The notes: a model not told the origin generated them from the letters alone. 64,000 nt of DNA from an uncultured Chloroflexota bacterium (GCA_903822495.1 CAIJPD010000050.1:97202-161201); one strand, 5' to 3'. Shown: positions 33,600-42,405, numbered from the stretch's first letter. Program-made: numbers and translations.

Positions 33600-35000
33600 A
33601 TGCAATCACGAGGCCGCCCCGCCGCAGCCGTCGCCGCACCCGGCGCTTCGCTCCGGGTGCCGCTGCCGCGCGTCTGGCCGGTCATCGGCTTCGACATCAT
33701 GTGGGTGCTCCTGGCCAACGGCGCGATCATCGTCGCGATGTGGGTGCGGCACGGCGGGCTCGATGGCCTGGCGGCTCCCGGGGCCGCCTTTACCGCGATC
33801 GGCCAGCTGACCGGCCTGTTCGCCGCCTACCTGTCCCTGGTCCAGCTGGTGCTCATGTCCCGGAGCCCGTGGCTGGACCAGGTCTTTGGCCTGGACCGCC
33901 TGGCCTGGGCCCACCGCTGGCTGGGCTTCGCCACGGTCTGGCTGATCGTGGCCCACGGGATCCTCACGATCCTCGGCTACTCGATCGGGGACCACGCCTC
34001 GTTCCTGGGCGAGACCTGGATGATCCTCACCACCTTCGACTGGGTGGCCCTCTCCGTGCTGGGGTTCGCGGTCTTCCTGGCGGTGGGAATCAGCTCGGTC
34101 CGCGCGGCGCGCTCCCGCCTGTCGTACGAGGCGTGGTTCCTGCTCCACCTGCTGGCCTATGCCGCGATCGCCCTGGGCTTCCTCCACCAGCTGAGCGTGG
34201 GCGCGGACTTCATGCACGACCCGCTGGCCAGCGCCTACTGGATCGCCCTGTACGTCGCGACGGCGGTGCTCGTCGCGGCGTTCCGCCTGGGCCAGCCAAT
34301 CTGGCTGAACCTCCGCCACCGACTGCGTGTCGCCGATGTCGTCAACGAGGGGAACGGGGTCGCGTCGATCTACATCACCGGCGAGCACCTGGACAAGCTC
34401 CCGACGCGGGCGGGCCAGTGGTTCGTCTGGCGCTTCATGGCCGGCCCTCGCTGGTGGAGCGGCCACCCGTTCTCGCTCTCCGCGGCGCCCAATGGCCGCT
34501 GGCTGCGGATCACGGTCAAGGCGCTCGGCGACGACACCAGGTCCATGCAGCGGCTCCGCCCCGGCACCCGTGTCTGGGCCGAAGGCCCATACGGCATCCT
34601 CACGGGCGCCCGGCGGACGCGGCGCAAGGTGACGTTGATCGCCGGCGGGATCGGCATCGCGCCCTTGCGCGCGCTCCTGGAGGCGCTCTCGGCGCGTCCG
34701 GGCGAGCTGACCCTCCTCTATCGCGCGCGCCAGGCCAAGCACCTCGTGCTGCGCCAGGAGATCGATGCGCTGGCCGCCACCCGGGGCGCCCGGGTCGAGT
34801 ACCTCGTTGGACGGCGGGGGTCGGCGGCGATGCCGGAGGACCCGCTCGCGCCGGACAACCTGTGGCGGATAGTGCCCGATATCTGCGAGCAGGACGTGTA
34901 CATCTGCGGCCCGGGCCCGATGATGGACCGGGTGGAGCAGACGCTCCATCAGCTGCGCGTGCCGCGGAGCCAGGTCCACGTGGAACGGTTCGAATACTGA
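33600..35000 (+). CDS. Ferric-reductase-like membrane flavoprotein
   Basis: A 466-residue protein with an N-terminal ferric-reductase transmembrane domain (about six helices; haem-ligand-type histidines in WAHRWLGF, VAHGILTI, LLHLLAYAA and FLHQLS) and a C-terminal FAD/NAD(P)H oxidoreductase module: HPFSLSAAP (FAD), GGIGIAPLRALLEAL (NAD-binding), and YICGPGPMMDRVEQ at the end. It moves electrons from NAD(P)H across the membrane. Downstream are an FMN-binding protein and ApbE, the known grouping for flavin-based extracytoplasmic electron transfer, so the likely acceptor is the FMN protein. The start is uncertain within ~20 residues. Confidence 0.9.
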   Translation: MQSRGRPAAAVAAPGASLRVPLPRVWPVIGFDIMWVLLANGAIIVAMWVRHGGLDGLAAPGAAFTAIGQLTGLFAAYLSLVQLVLMSRSPWLDQVFGLDRLAWAHRWLGFATVWLIVAHGILTILGYSIGDHASFLGETWMILTTFDWVALSVLGFAVFLAVGISSVRAARSRLSYEAWFLLHLLAYAAIALGFLHQLSVGADFMHDPLASAYWIALYVATAVLVAAFRLGQPIWLNLRHRLRVADVVNEGNGVASIYITGEHLDKLPTRAGQWFVWRFMAGPRWWSGHPFSLSAAPNGRWLRITVKALGDDTRSMQRLRPGTRVWAEGPYGILTGARRTRRKVTLIAGGIGIAPLRALLEALSARPGELTLLYRARQAKHLVLRQEIDALAATRGARVEYLVGRRGSAAMPEDPLAPDNLWRIVPDICEQDVYICGPGPMMDRVEQTLHQLRVPRSQVHVERFEY

Positions 35001-35027
35001 TGACCGCCGACCGCCCGGTGACCGGTC

Positions 35028-35591
35028 ATGCCTGAGCCGTCCCTCCACGCCCGGTTCTGGCTGGTGATCTCCAGCCTGGTCCTCGCCGCGGCCCTGCTGG
35101 TCGGGTTCAAGAGCCCCGACGAGATCGCCCTCGCGGTGACGGCACGGTCCGGCGGCACACCCGATCCGACCGAACAGGCCGCGCCAACCGCCCCACCCCG
35201 GACCGCGCGCGCGACGGCGACCGCCGGACCCACGCCGACGGCGGCGGGCGGCGGGACCACCCCGCGGGCGACGCAGCCCCCCACCACGCAGCCCACCCAG
35301 GCGCCGGTCGTGGCCGGCGGACAGGTGTTCACCGGCACCCTGGTCCAGACCCGCTACGGCCCCGTCCAGGTCCAGGTCACCGTGGTCAACGGCGCGATCG
35401 CGGACATCGCCGCGGTGCGGCTCCCGACGGGCGGTCGGTCGGGCTCCATCTCGACATGGAGCAGCCCCGTGCTCCGCAACGAGGCCCTCACCGCCAAGAG
35501 CGCCAGCATCCAGATCGTGTCCGGGGCCACGTACACCAGCCGCGCCTACCAGGCCTCGCTCCAGGCCGCGCTCGACGCGGCCCACGGCTGA
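35028..35591 (+). CDS. Membrane-anchored FMN-binding domain protein
   Basis: A 187-residue protein: N-terminal membrane anchor (ARFWLVISSLVLAAALLVGF), a Thr/Pro/Ala-rich linker (~40-95), and an FMN_bind domain (~100-187). The domain includes YGPVQVQVTVVNGAIADI and the flavinylation motif SGATYTS near the C terminus, where a Thr receives FMN from ApbE through a phosphoester bond. It lies between the ferric-reductase-like gene and apbE and probably carries electrons outside the membrane. Confidence 0.9.
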   Translation: MPEPSLHARFWLVISSLVLAAALLVGFKSPDEIALAVTARSGGTPDPTEQAAPTAPPRTARATATAGPTPTAAGGGTTPRATQPPTTQPTQAPVVAGGQVFTGTLVQTRYGPVQVQVTVVNGAIADIAAVRLPTGGRSGSISTWSSPVLRNEALTAKSASIQIVSGATYTSRAYQASLQAALDAAHG

Positions 35592-35607
35592 CCGACAGCC
35601 GCAGGCC

Positions 35608-36501
35608 ATGGGCGAGGCGGCGGACCAACCAGCGCGACGGGGTCTGGCCGCGTCGCCCGGCACAGCCCTGGTGACCGGCGCGAACCTGTCACCCGGTGTC
35701 CGCGACCGCCTGCCGCGCGTGGAGACGGTGATGGGGACCACCGTCGGCGTCGATGTCCGGGACCGGATCCCGGACCTGGCCCTCGCGCCCATCCTCGACG
35801 CCTTCTTCGCCGTGCTGACGGACATCGACCGGCGCTTCAGCCCATACCGCCCGGACAGCGAGGTGTCGCGCATCTCGAGGGGTGAGCTGGCCGAGGAGGA
35901 CGCAAGCCCGGACCTGCGCTGGATCCTGGGGGCCTGCGAGGACCTGCGCCGGATCAGCGGCGGCACGTTCGACGCCCGCGGCCACCGGCCGGATGGCAGC
36001 CTCGATCCCTCGGGGATCGTGAAGGGCTGGGCCATCGAGGAGGGCACGGCGGTGCTCGAGGCGGCCGGCCTGCGTGACTACGCCATCAACGCCGGGGGCG
36101 ACGTGCTGGCCGCGGGCGGACCGGAGCCCGGCGCGGGCCCGCGCGACCGGGCGATTGGCGCGCCGACGCCCTGGCGGGTCGGCATCCAGCACCCGCTGGA
36201 GCCCGGCTCGATCGCCGCCGTCCTCCTGGTCCGCGACCGCGCGGTCGCCACCTCGGGCCAATACCAGCGGCCGGGCCACCTGCGAGACCCGCGGGGTGGC
36301 AACGCGCCGGGCGAGCTGCTCAGCCTCACGGTCGTGGGGCCAAGCCTGACCTGGGCGGATGCCTACGCGACCGCGGCCTTCCCGATGGGGCTGGCCGGGC
36401 TCGAGTGGGTGCACGATCGCCTGGGCTACGGCGCCCTCGCGATCGGCACGGACCTCCGGGTGACCTGGACCCCTGCGGTGGAGCCACTGCTCGAACGCTG
36501 A
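35608..36501 (+). CDS. apbE: FAD:protein FMN transferase ApbE
   Basis: A 297-residue ApbE-family enzyme that transfers FMN from FAD to Thr/Ser in target proteins. Seen: MGTTVGVDV near the N terminus, RRFSPYRPDSEVSRI, the conserved DPSGIVKGWAIEEG, YAINAGGDVLAAGG and WADAYATAAFPMG. No clear signal peptide, so flavinylation may occur inside or the protein may be a cytosolic type. It follows the FMN-binding protein by 16 bases. A second ApbE is encoded at 42406. Confidence 0.9.
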   Translation: MGEAADQPARRGLAASPGTALVTGANLSPGVRDRLPRVETVMGTTVGVDVRDRIPDLALAPILDAFFAVLTDIDRRFSPYRPDSEVSRISRGELAEEDASPDLRWILGACEDLRRISGGTFDARGHRPDGSLDPSGIVKGWAIEEGTAVLEAAGLRDYAINAGGDVLAAGGPEPGAGPRDRAIGAPTPWRVGIQHPLEPGSIAAVLLVRDRAVATSGQYQRPGHLRDPRGGNAPGELLSLTVVGPSLTWADAYATAAFPMGLAGLEWVHDRLGYGALAIGTDLRVTWTPAVEPLLER

Positions 36502-36516
36502 CGACGCGACGGGGCC

Positions 36517-36546
36517 TTGACCGGGCTACATGAGACTCGGTATCAT
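36517..36546 (+). promoter_or_regulatory. Zur promoter with embedded operator, leaderless
   Basis: TTGACC (36517-36522), 18 bases, TATCAT (36541-36546). Between and overlapping the -10 is a 17-base palindrome: ATGAGAC, TCG, GTATCAT (36530-36546), six of seven arm pairs matching. The GTG start (36553) comes six bases after the -10, so the message should begin at the start codon. Binding by the encoded Zur-like protein would block polymerase; the protein-site match is inference. Confidence 0.65.
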
Positions 36547-36552
36547 CACCGC

Positions 36553-36990
36553 GTGACAGAGACGTCGACCCTGCCCACCGTCGACCGCGCCGGCCCCAGG
36601 CAGACCCGCCCACGCCGCCTGGTCGCCGAGCTGATCGCCGGCCGCACCGGCCACTTCACGGCGGCGGACCTCGCGGCGGACGCCCAGGGCCGCGGGCTGC
36701 CTCTGGGGCGCGCCACCATCTTCCGGACGCTGGAGCTGCTCCTGGGGGGCGGCGCGCTGGAGCGGATCGATCTCCCGGACGGCTCGCATGCCTACGTGGA
36801 GTGCGCGCCGAGTCACCACCACCACGCGGTCTGCTCGCGCTGCGGCTCGGTCGTGGACTTCGACGACGCCGAGCTGGCCGCCGTGGTCCGTGCCGTCGCC
36901 CGTCGAACCGGCTTCCGGATCGACAGCCACCGCCTGGAGCTCTTCGGGCTGTGCCCCGCCTGCCAGGCGGGCGAGCGGAGCGCGGGATGA
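36553..36990 (+). CDS. zur: Fur-family zinc uptake regulator
   Basis: A 145-residue Fur-family protein. The DNA-binding half contains RRLVAELIAGRTGHFTAADLAADAQ and GRATIFRTLELLLGGGALERI; the metal half has a His cluster SHHHHAVCSRCGSVVDFDD and CPAC, two CxxC pairs for structural zinc. Zinc specificity (Zur) is inferred from the directly following ZnuA/C/B genes. GTG 36553 is chosen because it fits the leaderless promoter; an upstream ATG at 36517 would lie in the promoter. The stop overlaps the ATG of znuA (ATGA). Confidence 0.88.
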   Translation: MTETSTLPTVDRAGPRQTRPRRLVAELIAGRTGHFTAADLAADAQGRGLPLGRATIFRTLELLLGGGALERIDLPDGSHAYVECAPSHHHHAVCSRCGSVVDFDDAELAAVVRAVARRTGFRIDSHRLELFGLCPACQAGERSAG

Positions 36991-37925
36991 CGGCGCGATC
37001 GCCGCGACGGGCGGGCGTGCGCCTCTCGGCGAGCCTGGCCGCCCTCTCGATCGCGCTCGCCGGCTGCGTCGCCACCGAAGCGTCGGCACTCGCCCCGGAC
37101 CTTCCGTCACCCGAGCCGGGCGCCATCCGCGTCGTGGCCACCACCACGGTCCTCGCCGACCTGGTCGCACGCGTCGGCGGGTCGCTCGTCAGGGTCACCA
37201 GCCTCGTGCCCAAGGGCGGCGAGATCCACACCTTCGATCCCCGGCCATCCACGCTGATCGCGATCTCGGAGGCGTCCCTGATCGTCGCCAACGGCCTGGG
37301 CCTGGACGAGCCGCTGACGGATCTCGTCGCCACTGTCGGCTCCAGGGGCCCCGTGATCCAGCTGGGCGAGGGGCTTGCCCGTACCGCCCTCATCGCCGAC
37401 GAGGGCCAGCCCAACCCGCACGCCTGGCTGAACGTCGCGTATGCGCGCCTGTACGTGGCCGCCATCGCGAGCGCCCTGAAGTCGGCGCTCCCGACCCGGG
37501 CCGCGGTCATCGACGCCCAGGCCGCGGCCTACGACGCGCGGCTCGCCGAGCTTGATGCCTGGACCAGGGCGCGGCTCGCGGCCGTCCCCGCAGCCAACCG
37601 CAAGGTCATCGTGCTCCACGACGCATTCCCCTATTTCGCCAATGCCTACGGCCTGGAGGTCATCGGGTCCGTGATCTCGTCGCCGGGCCAGGACCCGTCA
37701 GCCGGGGAGATCACCGCCCTGCTGGCCGCCATCAAGGCGTCGGGGGCCAGGGCGATCTTCTCCGAGGCGCAGTTCAGCGACAAGCTGGCCGGGGCGATCG
37801 CCGCCGAGGCCGGGGTGGTCGTGGAATCCAACCTGTACGACGACACGCTGGGGGATGCCCCGGCCGACAGCTTCGAGGGCCTGATTCGATGGGACGTGGA
37901 CCGGATCGTGGCGGCACTCCAGTGA
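36987..37925 (+). CDS. znuA: Zinc (or manganese) ABC transporter substrate-binding lipoprotein
   Basis: A 312-residue cluster A-I metal-binding lipoprotein. Signal peptide with lipobox IALAGC, then the metal-site pieces: EIHTFDPRPS (His), PNPHAWLNV (His), VLHDAFPYF (His/Asp) and LYDDTLG (Asp). The His-rich loop of many zinc ZnuA proteins is absent here, but the partner ATPase has His-rich ends. Translationally coupled to zur by ATGA, 13 bases ahead of znuC. Confidence 0.88.
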   Translation: MTARSPRRAGVRLSASLAALSIALAGCVATEASALAPDLPSPEPGAIRVVATTTVLADLVARVGGSLVRVTSLVPKGGEIHTFDPRPSTLIAISEASLIVANGLGLDEPLTDLVATVGSRGPVIQLGEGLARTALIADEGQPNPHAWLNVAYARLYVAAIASALKSALPTRAAVIDAQAAAYDARLAELDAWTRARLAAVPAANRKVIVLHDAFPYFANAYGLEVIGSVISSPGQDPSAGEITALLAAIKASGARAIFSEAQFSDKLAGAIAAEAGVVVESNLYDDTLGDAPADSFEGLIRWDVDRIVAALQ

Positions 37926-37938
37926 CGGAGGTGGACCG

Positions 37939-38922
37939 GTGACGGACGCGCACGACGCCCGATCTCACGTGCACGGCGGCCACCGGCCGCCCATCGGCAA
38001 CGCGGCCGGCATCGATGCGGGACACGCCCGGGCCCATGCCGATGTCTGGCTGTCCGACGTCACCGCCGGCTACGGCGACCGCCTGGCGCTCACCGGCGTC
38101 AACCTGGCGATCGAGGCAGGGTCGCTCCTCGCGGTGGTGGGCCCCAACGGCGCGGGGAAGAGCACGCTCCTCAAGCTGATCGCCGGGCTGCTCAAGCCGT
38201 GGTCCGGGCGTGTCGAGGTGCTTGGCCACCGGCCGGGCGTCGCGGCGCGCCGGGTGGCGTACGTCCCCCAGGCCGAGACCGTGGACTGGCAGTTCCCCGT
38301 CACGGTCGAGGACGTCGTCATGATGGGCCGCTACCCGGCCCTCGGGGTGCTGCGGCGCCCCGGCCGCGACGACCACCGGGCCGTCGCGGCGGCGCTGGAG
38401 AAGGTGTCGATGGCGACCCACGCCGGGACGCAGATCGGGGCACTCTCCGGCGGGCAGCGGCGGCGCGTCTTCCTGGCCCGGGCGCTGGCGTCCGAGCCAG
38501 ACCTGTTCCTCCTGGACGAGCCGGTCACGGGCGTGGACATCACCACCCAGCAGGAGCTGATGGACATCCTCCAGGGCGAGGCGAAGCGCGGCAAGACCGT
38601 GATCGCCACCACCCACGACCTGCCCACGGCTGCGGAGCGCTTCGCCCAGGTGGCGGCCATCAACCGGACCGTCGTGGCCTTTGGGCCGGCCTCGCTGATC
38701 CTGGACCCGGACGTGCTGCTGCGGACCTACGGAGGACACGTGCTGGTCCTGGGCGGCCAGACCGCGATCCTGGACGATGCGCATCACCACGACGAGCCGC
38801 CCGGCCGCGAGGCACACTTCCGCGAGGATTCCCGCCCGACGCCGCCGCACCGTCACCGGGGGCCGCGGCCGACCACCGGAGACGGATCGCCCGACGCCGC
38901 CACCACCGACGGGGAGGGCTGA
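37939..38922 (+). CDS. znuC: Zinc ABC transporter ATPase with His-rich ends
   Basis: A 327-residue ABC ATPase. Walker A GPNGAGKST, Q-loop VPQAETVDWQFPV, signature LSGGQRRRV, Walker B LFLLDEPVTGVD, switch TTHDL. Both termini are unusual: the first ~35 residues contain HDARSHVHGGH and HARAHAD, and the last ~55 contain DDAHHHDEPPG and PPHRHRG, suggesting zinc binding or sensing. GTG start has GGAGG seven bases upstream. Followed three bases later by znuB. Confidence 0.9.
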   Translation: MTDAHDARSHVHGGHRPPIGNAAGIDAGHARAHADVWLSDVTAGYGDRLALTGVNLAIEAGSLLAVVGPNGAGKSTLLKLIAGLLKPWSGRVEVLGHRPGVAARRVAYVPQAETVDWQFPVTVEDVVMMGRYPALGVLRRPGRDDHRAVAAALEKVSMATHAGTQIGALSGGQRRRVFLARALASEPDLFLLDEPVTGVDITTQQELMDILQGEAKRGKTVIATTHDLPTAAERFAQVAAINRTVVAFGPASLILDPDVLLRTYGGHVLVLGGQTAILDDAHHHDEPPGREAHFREDSRPTPPHRHRGPRPTTGDGSPDAATTDGEG

Positions 38923-38925
38923 TCC

Positions 38926-39774
38926 GTGGAGCTCCTGACCGACCCGCTCACCCACGCCTTCTTTGTCCGGGCGCTGGCGGCTGCCGTCCTCGTGGGGACC
39001 GTGTGCGCCGTGGTGGGCACGTACGTGGTCCTCAAGGGCCTGGCGTTCATCGGCGAGGCAGTCAGCCATGCCGCGTTCCCGGGCCTGGTGGCCGCGTTCG
39101 TCTTCAAGGTGCCCTTCCTGCTGGGCGCCGGGGTGGCTGCGGTGGGAACGGCGCTGGGAATCGGCCTGGTGATTCGCCGGACGAGGATCCGGGCGGACAC
39201 GGCCATCGGCGTGATCTTCGTCGGCATGTTCGCCCTGGGCCTGTTCTGGTACAGCGCGATCAAGGGGTTCGTGGCCGACCTGTTCAGCTTCCTGTTCGGC
39301 AACATCCTGGCCATCTCCACGGGTGACCTGATCAGCCTGGTGGCCCTCGGGGTGGTGATCCTGGCGGTCGTGCTGGTGCTCTGGAAGGAGCTCCTGTACG
39401 CCACGTTCGACCCGCTCGCCGCGGCGGCGTCCGGTCTCCCGGTCGGGCTCCTCGAGTACCTCTTCCTCGTGCTGGTCGCCCTGACCATCGTGGTCAGCCT
39501 GCAGGCCGTGGGGATCATCCTGGTGGTGGCCATGCTGATCACTCCCGCGGCCACGGCCCAGCTGCTGTCGATCCACTTCAACCGGCTGATGCTGCTCGCC
39601 GTCGCCATCGGCGTGGGCGGGTCCATCCTGGGGCTGTACGCCAGCTACTGGCTCAATGTCGCCAGCGGCGCCACGATCGTGCTGGTGGAGACGGGCGCCT
39701 TCGGGCTGGCGCTGGGGCTGGGTCCGCGAACGGGCCTCCTTGGCCGCCGACGACGGGAGGCAGCGGCTCCCTGA
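38926..39774 (+). CDS. znuB: Zinc ABC transporter permease
   Basis: A 282-residue ABC-3 family permease with eight or nine membrane helices. Conserved: GTYVVLKGLAFIGEAVSHAAFPGLV at the cytosolic coupling segment, TRIRADTAIGVIFVGMFALGL, and VVAMLITPAATAQLL. It forms the membrane channel of the zur-znuACB uptake system. GTG start follows the znuC stop by three bases. The next gene begins about 200 bases later; this gap contains TGAGACTCG, the same nine bases as the left part of the Zur palindrome, but no matching right arm. Confidence 0.9.
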   Translation: MELLTDPLTHAFFVRALAAAVLVGTVCAVVGTYVVLKGLAFIGEAVSHAAFPGLVAAFVFKVPFLLGAGVAAVGTALGIGLVIRRTRIRADTAIGVIFVGMFALGLFWYSAIKGFVADLFSFLFGNILAISTGDLISLVALGVVILAVVLVLWKELLYATFDPLAAAASGLPVGLLEYLFLVLVALTIVVSLQAVGIILVVAMLITPAATAQLLSIHFNRLMLLAVAIGVGGSILGLYASYWLNVASGATIVLVETGAFGLALGLGPRTGLLGRRRREAAAP

Positions 39775-39980
39775 TCGAGGAGCGGGGACGCCTCGACCTC
39801 CTGTCGACACCCCGCACCAGCCATCGGTCACGCTTCCGGCTGACCCCATGAGCGGGCGCGCCGGGACCATCGGCCCCCTCGCCCGCGAGGCCCGCGCTGC
39901 CCAAGATCCGATCGATGCCGCCGAAACCTTTTCGGCGTCCTGAGACTCGTACTGGGCAGACAAGCCGCACCGGGAGCCCC

Positions 39981-40694
39981 ATGACCGCTGATGCACGACG
40001 CCTGGCCCCACCGGCCAGGCCCGCCGCCAAGGCCGGACCGCCGATGCGCCTGCGCGCCGGGACGTTCCTTGCGGTGCTCGCCGTCGCCGGGATCGTGATC
40101 CTCGCGGCCACCCAGGAGGTGGCGCCACCCGTCTCCGCGCGCCAGGCGGCGGTCCAGATCTGGCTCGCAACCCGGGCCGCCGGCTTCACGACCCTGGTGA
40201 TGCTCTCCATCCAGATCTCTCTCGGGCTGATCCTGAGCCACCCCACCAACAAGTCCACCTGGAAGCTCTCAAAGCTGCTCTTCCCGTGGCACGAGAATGC
40301 GTGGGTCTTCGTCCTGGCCTTCCTTGGTGCGCACATCATCACCACGGTCCTGGACGAATGGGCCGATGTGGGACTGCTCGGGGCGCTGATCCCGGGTGCC
40401 TCCCCATACCGGACCCCGGCCGTGGCGCTTGGGACCCTCGCCCTGTGGGCGCTGCTCTTCACCGGCCTGACGGCCCGCTACACCAAGCTCCTCCCCGCCG
40501 GCCTGTGGCTCCGGATTCATCGAATCAGCCACGTCATCTTCCCCATCGCATGGCTCCACGGCGTCCTCGCGGGCACCGACTCGGTGGCCATGGTCGGCCT
40601 GTACGGCGCCTCCGGGCTGTTCGTCGTGGCCGCCGTCTCCTATCGATATTGGGTCGCCCGGCAGGCCCGCCCAACCTTCTCCACCACCCTGTAG
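39981..40694 (+). CDS. Ferric-reductase-like haem membrane protein without flavin domain
   Basis: A 237-residue membrane protein with about six helices resembling the transmembrane domain of ferric reductases/YedZ. Histidines placed for two haems occur in PWHENAWVFVLAFLGAHIITT and RIHRISHVIFPIAWLHGVLAG. There is no FAD/NAD module, so electrons must come from a quinol or another protein. ATG 39981 has GGGAG close upstream. It heads a tight five-gene cluster with three coiled-coil membrane proteins and a second ApbE. Confidence 0.8.
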   Translation: MTADARRLAPPARPAAKAGPPMRLRAGTFLAVLAVAGIVILAATQEVAPPVSARQAAVQIWLATRAAGFTTLVMLSIQISLGLILSHPTNKSTWKLSKLLFPWHENAWVFVLAFLGAHIITTVLDEWADVGLLGALIPGASPYRTPAVALGTLALWALLFTGLTARYTKLLPAGLWLRIHRISHVIFPIAWLHGVLAGTDSVAMVGLYGASGLFVVAAVSYRYWVARQARPTFSTTL

Positions 40695-40703
40695 GAGGGC
40701 CGC

Positions 40704-41171
40704 ATGCATCTCAACCTCATCGTCCGGCGGGCCGTGATCACGACGGGCGCCACCCTGAGCCTGGTGGCCGGTGGCCTCGCCATCGGGACCGCCGCGGAAT
40801 GGGCGCTCGCCTCGGCCACCAAGGTGGAGCCGCCCGCCGGGATCTTCGAGCTCCAGGCGCGCATCGAGGCCGCCGAGACCAAGGCCGCGTCGATCCGGAC
40901 CCAGATCGACCGGCTCGCGGGCGGCTCCGACAGCCTGGCCCAGATGATCCAGATGGCCAACGCCATGGCCGTGTCCGACCAGGCCGCCACCGAGTCCCTC
41001 CGCCTGGAGCTCACCCAGGCCAAGGACGCGCTCGCGGCACAACCGACCCCCGAGCCCGATCCGACGCCGACCCCCGCGCCCGTGCGCACGGCCACCAAGG
41101 CCCCGACCAGCACTGCCAGCCGGCCGGTCGCCACACCCACGCCCCGGCACCACGACGATGACGATGACTGA
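40704..41171 (+). CDS. Membrane-anchored coiled-coil protein 1 (unknown)
   Basis: A 155-residue protein: N-terminal hydrophobic segment (ITTGATLSLVAGGLAIGTAA), a coiled-coil stretch of ~65 residues (FELQARIEAAETKAASIRTQIDRL...), a Pro/Thr-rich tail and the terminus RHHDDDDD, a plausible metal-binding tail. No family is recognised. Start ATG has GGAGG five bases upstream. Its 3' end overlaps the next gene by 14 bases. Same architecture as the two genes that follow: anchor, coiled coil, Pro/Thr-rich tail. Confidence 0.7.
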   Translation: MHLNLIVRRAVITTGATLSLVAGGLAIGTAAEWALASATKVEPPAGIFELQARIEAAETKAASIRTQIDRLAGGSDSLAQMIQMANAMAVSDQAATESLRLELTQAKDALAAQPTPEPDPTPTPAPVRTATKAPTSTASRPVATPTPRHHDDDDD

Positions 41172-41682
41172 GGCCAACGAGGACACCGGGCGCCGCGCGT
41201 CCCCCCCGAGACGCCGGTCGTTCCCGCGGATCCCGGCCCACGTCGCGGTCCTCCTCGGGCTCTCCGCCGGGACCTACTCCGTCTTCCTGGCGGGGACGAC
41301 GGCCCTCCAGGCGGCCTCGGAATCGGCGGTCGCGGCCGAGAAGGCGCCGATCGTGAGCGCGCTGGGTCAGCTCGCCGACGGCCACGACCGCCTGTCCGGC
41401 AGCCTCGACGTGGCCCGGGCCCGCTACGGCGAGGCCAGCGAGGCCTACACCTCGCTGGTCGCGTCGATCGCGGCGTACGAGGCGCGGATCGCCGACCTGA
41501 CCGGACGGATCGACAGCCTGCAGGCGGAAGCAGGCGTGCTCCCTGACAGCATCCCGACCGCGCGGCCGGCGGCCACCAGCGCGCCCGTCCGCCAGAGCAC
41601 ATCGGTCGCGGCGGCGCCGCTCGTCACACCCGCCCCAAAGCCGGTCCCGATCGCGACCACCGGCGCGTCCGGAAAGCCATGA
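41158..41682 (+). CDS. Membrane-anchored coiled-coil protein 2 (unknown)
   Basis: A 174-residue protein with a basic N terminus (RRASPPRRRSFPR), one hydrophobic segment (VAVLLGLSAGTYSVFLAG), a coiled-coil of ~75 residues with AYEARIADLTGRIDSLQAEAG, and an Ala/Pro/Thr-rich tail. Two possible ATGs (41158, 41164). It overlaps its neighbours on both sides (ATGA with the next gene), so the three are made together. No known family. Confidence 0.68.
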   Translation: MTMTEANEDTGRRASPPRRRSFPRIPAHVAVLLGLSAGTYSVFLAGTTALQAASESAVAAEKAPIVSALGQLADGHDRLSGSLDVARARYGEASEAYTSLVASIAAYEARIADLTGRIDSLQAEAGVLPDSIPTARPAATSAPVRQSTSVAAAPLVTPAPKPVPIATTGASGKP

Positions 41683-42401
41683 CGGCAGGCGTCCGCGCCG
41701 GCCTCAGCGGCGGGAGCCCGGCGGCCGAGCCGTCGGCGCGGGCCGGCGGAAGCCCGGCCGCGTACGGCATGGCACCGGCCCGACCCGACGCGCGGGCGGA
41801 CCGGGCCGCGCTGATGCGGCGTCTCATCACGTTCCTCTTCGTGGTGGCGGTGCTGGGTGGCGCGGCGCTGACGATCGACCTGGCCTCATCGTGGACCGCC
41901 AGCGTGGCCAGGTTCCCGGAGCCGGGGCCGGGTGTCGCCCAGCTGGAGGGCGAGCTCGCCGCCGAGCAGGCCCGCGCCGACGACCTGCAGGCCCAGCTGG
42001 ACTCCATCATCGCCGCCTCTGCCGGCCTCGCGGCCGGGATGGACGAAGTTGGTGCGCGCCTGGGCGGCGACACCACCTCGGCCCAGTCGCTGCGCACGGC
42101 GCTCGCGGCAGCGCGTACCCGCCTGTCGCTCCTCCAGCAGGCGCTCGCCAACACGGGCGTCGTCCTGCCGACGCGCGCCCCCGTTGCGGCGGGCAACGGA
42201 ACGCCCGGCGGCGGCGCTGCCGGGGCCATCGTCCCGGGCATCACGCCTGCGCCAACCGCCGTCCCGACCCCGGTGCCCGTCGCCACGTACCCGCCGGGCG
42301 TTCCGGCCAGCTGGCCGTCCAACAAGCCCATCCCACCCATGCCATCGCCCTGTGTCCAGCCGCAGCTGGAGGACAACGGTGTCTGGAACTGCCAGGTCTG
42401 A
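41679..42401 (+). CDS. Membrane-anchored coiled-coil protein 3 (unknown)
   Basis: A 240-residue protein: Gly/Ala/Pro-rich N terminus of ~45 residues, membrane helix (LITFLFVVAVLGGAALTIDL), coiled coil (GVAQLEGELAAEQARADDLQAQLDSI...), Pro/Thr-rich linker and a short C-terminal piece with two cysteines (SPCVQPQLEDNGVWNCQV) that could form a disulfide or bind a cofactor. Coupled to the preceding gene by ATGA; the second apbE starts five bases after its stop. Confidence 0.68.
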   Translation: MTAGVRAGLSGGSPAAEPSARAGGSPAAYGMAPARPDARADRAALMRRLITFLFVVAVLGGAALTIDLASSWTASVARFPEPGPGVAQLEGELAAEQARADDLQAQLDSIIAASAGLAAGMDEVGARLGGDTTSAQSLRTALAAARTRLSLLQQALANTGVVLPTRAPVAAGNGTPGGGAAGAIVPGITPAPTAVPTPVPVATYPPGVPASWPSNKPIPPMPSPCVQPQLEDNGVWNCQV

Positions 42402-42405
42402 CGCC

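Noticed and set aside
33606..36047. 813-codon minus-strand frame
   Set aside because: Antisense to the ferric-reductase, FMN-binding and apbE genes, all of which show clear motifs. Low-complexity shadow.
37774..40170. 798-codon minus-strand frame
   Set aside because: Antisense to znuA, znuC and znuB; composition is His/Gln/Arg/Gly-rich without recognisable domains.
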